From positions 124,001 through 188,000 of the forward strand of contig NCIJ01000003.1 of assembly GCA_002282015.1 (NCBI GenBank): a stretch of 64,000 nucleotides of DNA, read 5' to 3'. Position numbers and translations under genes: made by a program. This document shows positions 63,847 to 64,000 of the stretch, one piece after another. This DNA is from Sulfuricurvum sp. 17-40-25. Lineage in GTDB: Bacteria; Campylobacterota; Campylobacteria; Campylobacterales; Sulfurimonadaceae. Numbering within the stretch: position 1 is the stretch's first letter; the number at the start of each line of letters is the position of its first letter. The notes beneath the pieces were generated by a model. It saw only the letters and a program-made list of their open reading frames with translations. It was not told where the DNA came from and made no database searches.

Positions 63847-64000
63847 GAACACACATTATCGACTTTTTACATGCATTAAACCTGTATGATTACCTCCTAT
63901 TTGGAGGGATTATCTTCTTATTCTTATTCTTGATGATATTAGCAATACTCTTTCGACACAAACAAACGCTTGCCCTTGTTCTTATTATCTTAGCCCTTAT
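63843..64000 (+). CDS. Unknown membrane protein, cut by the window edge
   Basis: First 52 residues only. Starts MRTHIIDFLHALNLYDYL and then a hydrophobic stretch (about 19-37) with a second one beginning at about 43. The ATG overlaps the hisIE stop by 4 nt, so it is co-translated. The rest is outside the window; no function can be assigned. Confidence 0.6.
   Translation, partial: MRTHIIDFLHALNLYDYLLFGGIIFLFLFLMILAILFRHKQTLALVLIILAL

Overview
The window is a chromosomal segment of a member of the Campylobacterota (Epsilonproteobacteria), most like a sulfur-oxidising Sulfuricurvum/Sulfurimonas relative. The evidence is: a 14-gene complex I operon in which nuoE and nuoF are replaced by the two small genes known from Helicobacter and Campylobacter; pflA directly behind nuoN; the miaB / HP0268-type pair beside nusA; the gap-pgk-tpiA-fabI / nadD-rsfS arrangement; the 'highly acidic protein'-gmk-tatA-argS and fliR-ABC-tsf-rpsB blocks; a single XerH-type recombinase; and MOMP-type porins. 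A periplasmic SoxZ-SoxY fusion points to sulfur metabolism. Species assignment is inference. The sequence is gene dense, with no prophage, IS element or CRISPR array.

Layout. 1-568: 3' part of bamD (-). 731-1877: fliW, proC (+). 1870-6947: a PilO/PilN/PilM-like trio, xerH, a DUF374 acyltransferase, miaB and an HP0268-type small protein (-). 7114-8235: nusA (+). 8242-13529: an accessory-looking stretch with an orphan peptide-type ABC permease, two paralogous porins, and small exported or lipoprotein genes. 13533-17295: gap-pgk-tpiA-fabI (-). 17381-19001: nadD, rsfS, a YdcF/ElyC-type gene (+). 19020-21903: SoxZY fusion, tRNA-Arg(GCG), two envelope/regulatory unknowns, a UbiA-type prenyltransferase (-). 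22063-22956: miaA (+). 22948-39359: pflA and the nuo operon (-, read nuoA to nuoN). 39646-44899: AAA+ ATPase, nfo, aminotransferase, lipoprotein, aldo/keto reductase (-). 44984-46249: Y-family polymerase (+). 46264-47957: J-domain protein and a nitrilase-family amidase (-). 48063-48761: a short FlaC-like flagellin behind a sigma-54 promoter (+). 48785-52790: argS, tatA, gmk, receiver/acidic protein (-). 52868-53350: degenerate PLD-like secreted protein (+). 53342-56661: fliR, LolD-like ATPase, tsf, rpsB (-). 56987-58561: DUF3373 outer-membrane protein (+). 58646-60556: bcp, aldehyde dehydrogenase (-). 60641 to the end: truncated haemoglobin, ilvE, SPFH protein, hisIE and a truncated membrane protein (+).

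How the genes fit together. Respiration is represented by complex I without an NADH-input module and by a menaquinone-type prenyltransferase; lower glycolysis/gluconeogenesis by gap, pgk and tpiA; motility by fliW, fliR, pflA and the flagellin-like gene; translation by nusA, tsf, rpsB, argS, rsfS, miaA and miaB. The parts most worth a second look are the SoxZ-SoxY fusion, the NuoF-position protein that is itself a NuoG-like paralogue, a recurring promoter layout with the -10 box 6-7 nt before the start codon (leaderless mRNAs), tandem palindromes in the miaA promoter, a long structured rpsB leader, and several lineage-specific proteins with acidic repeats.
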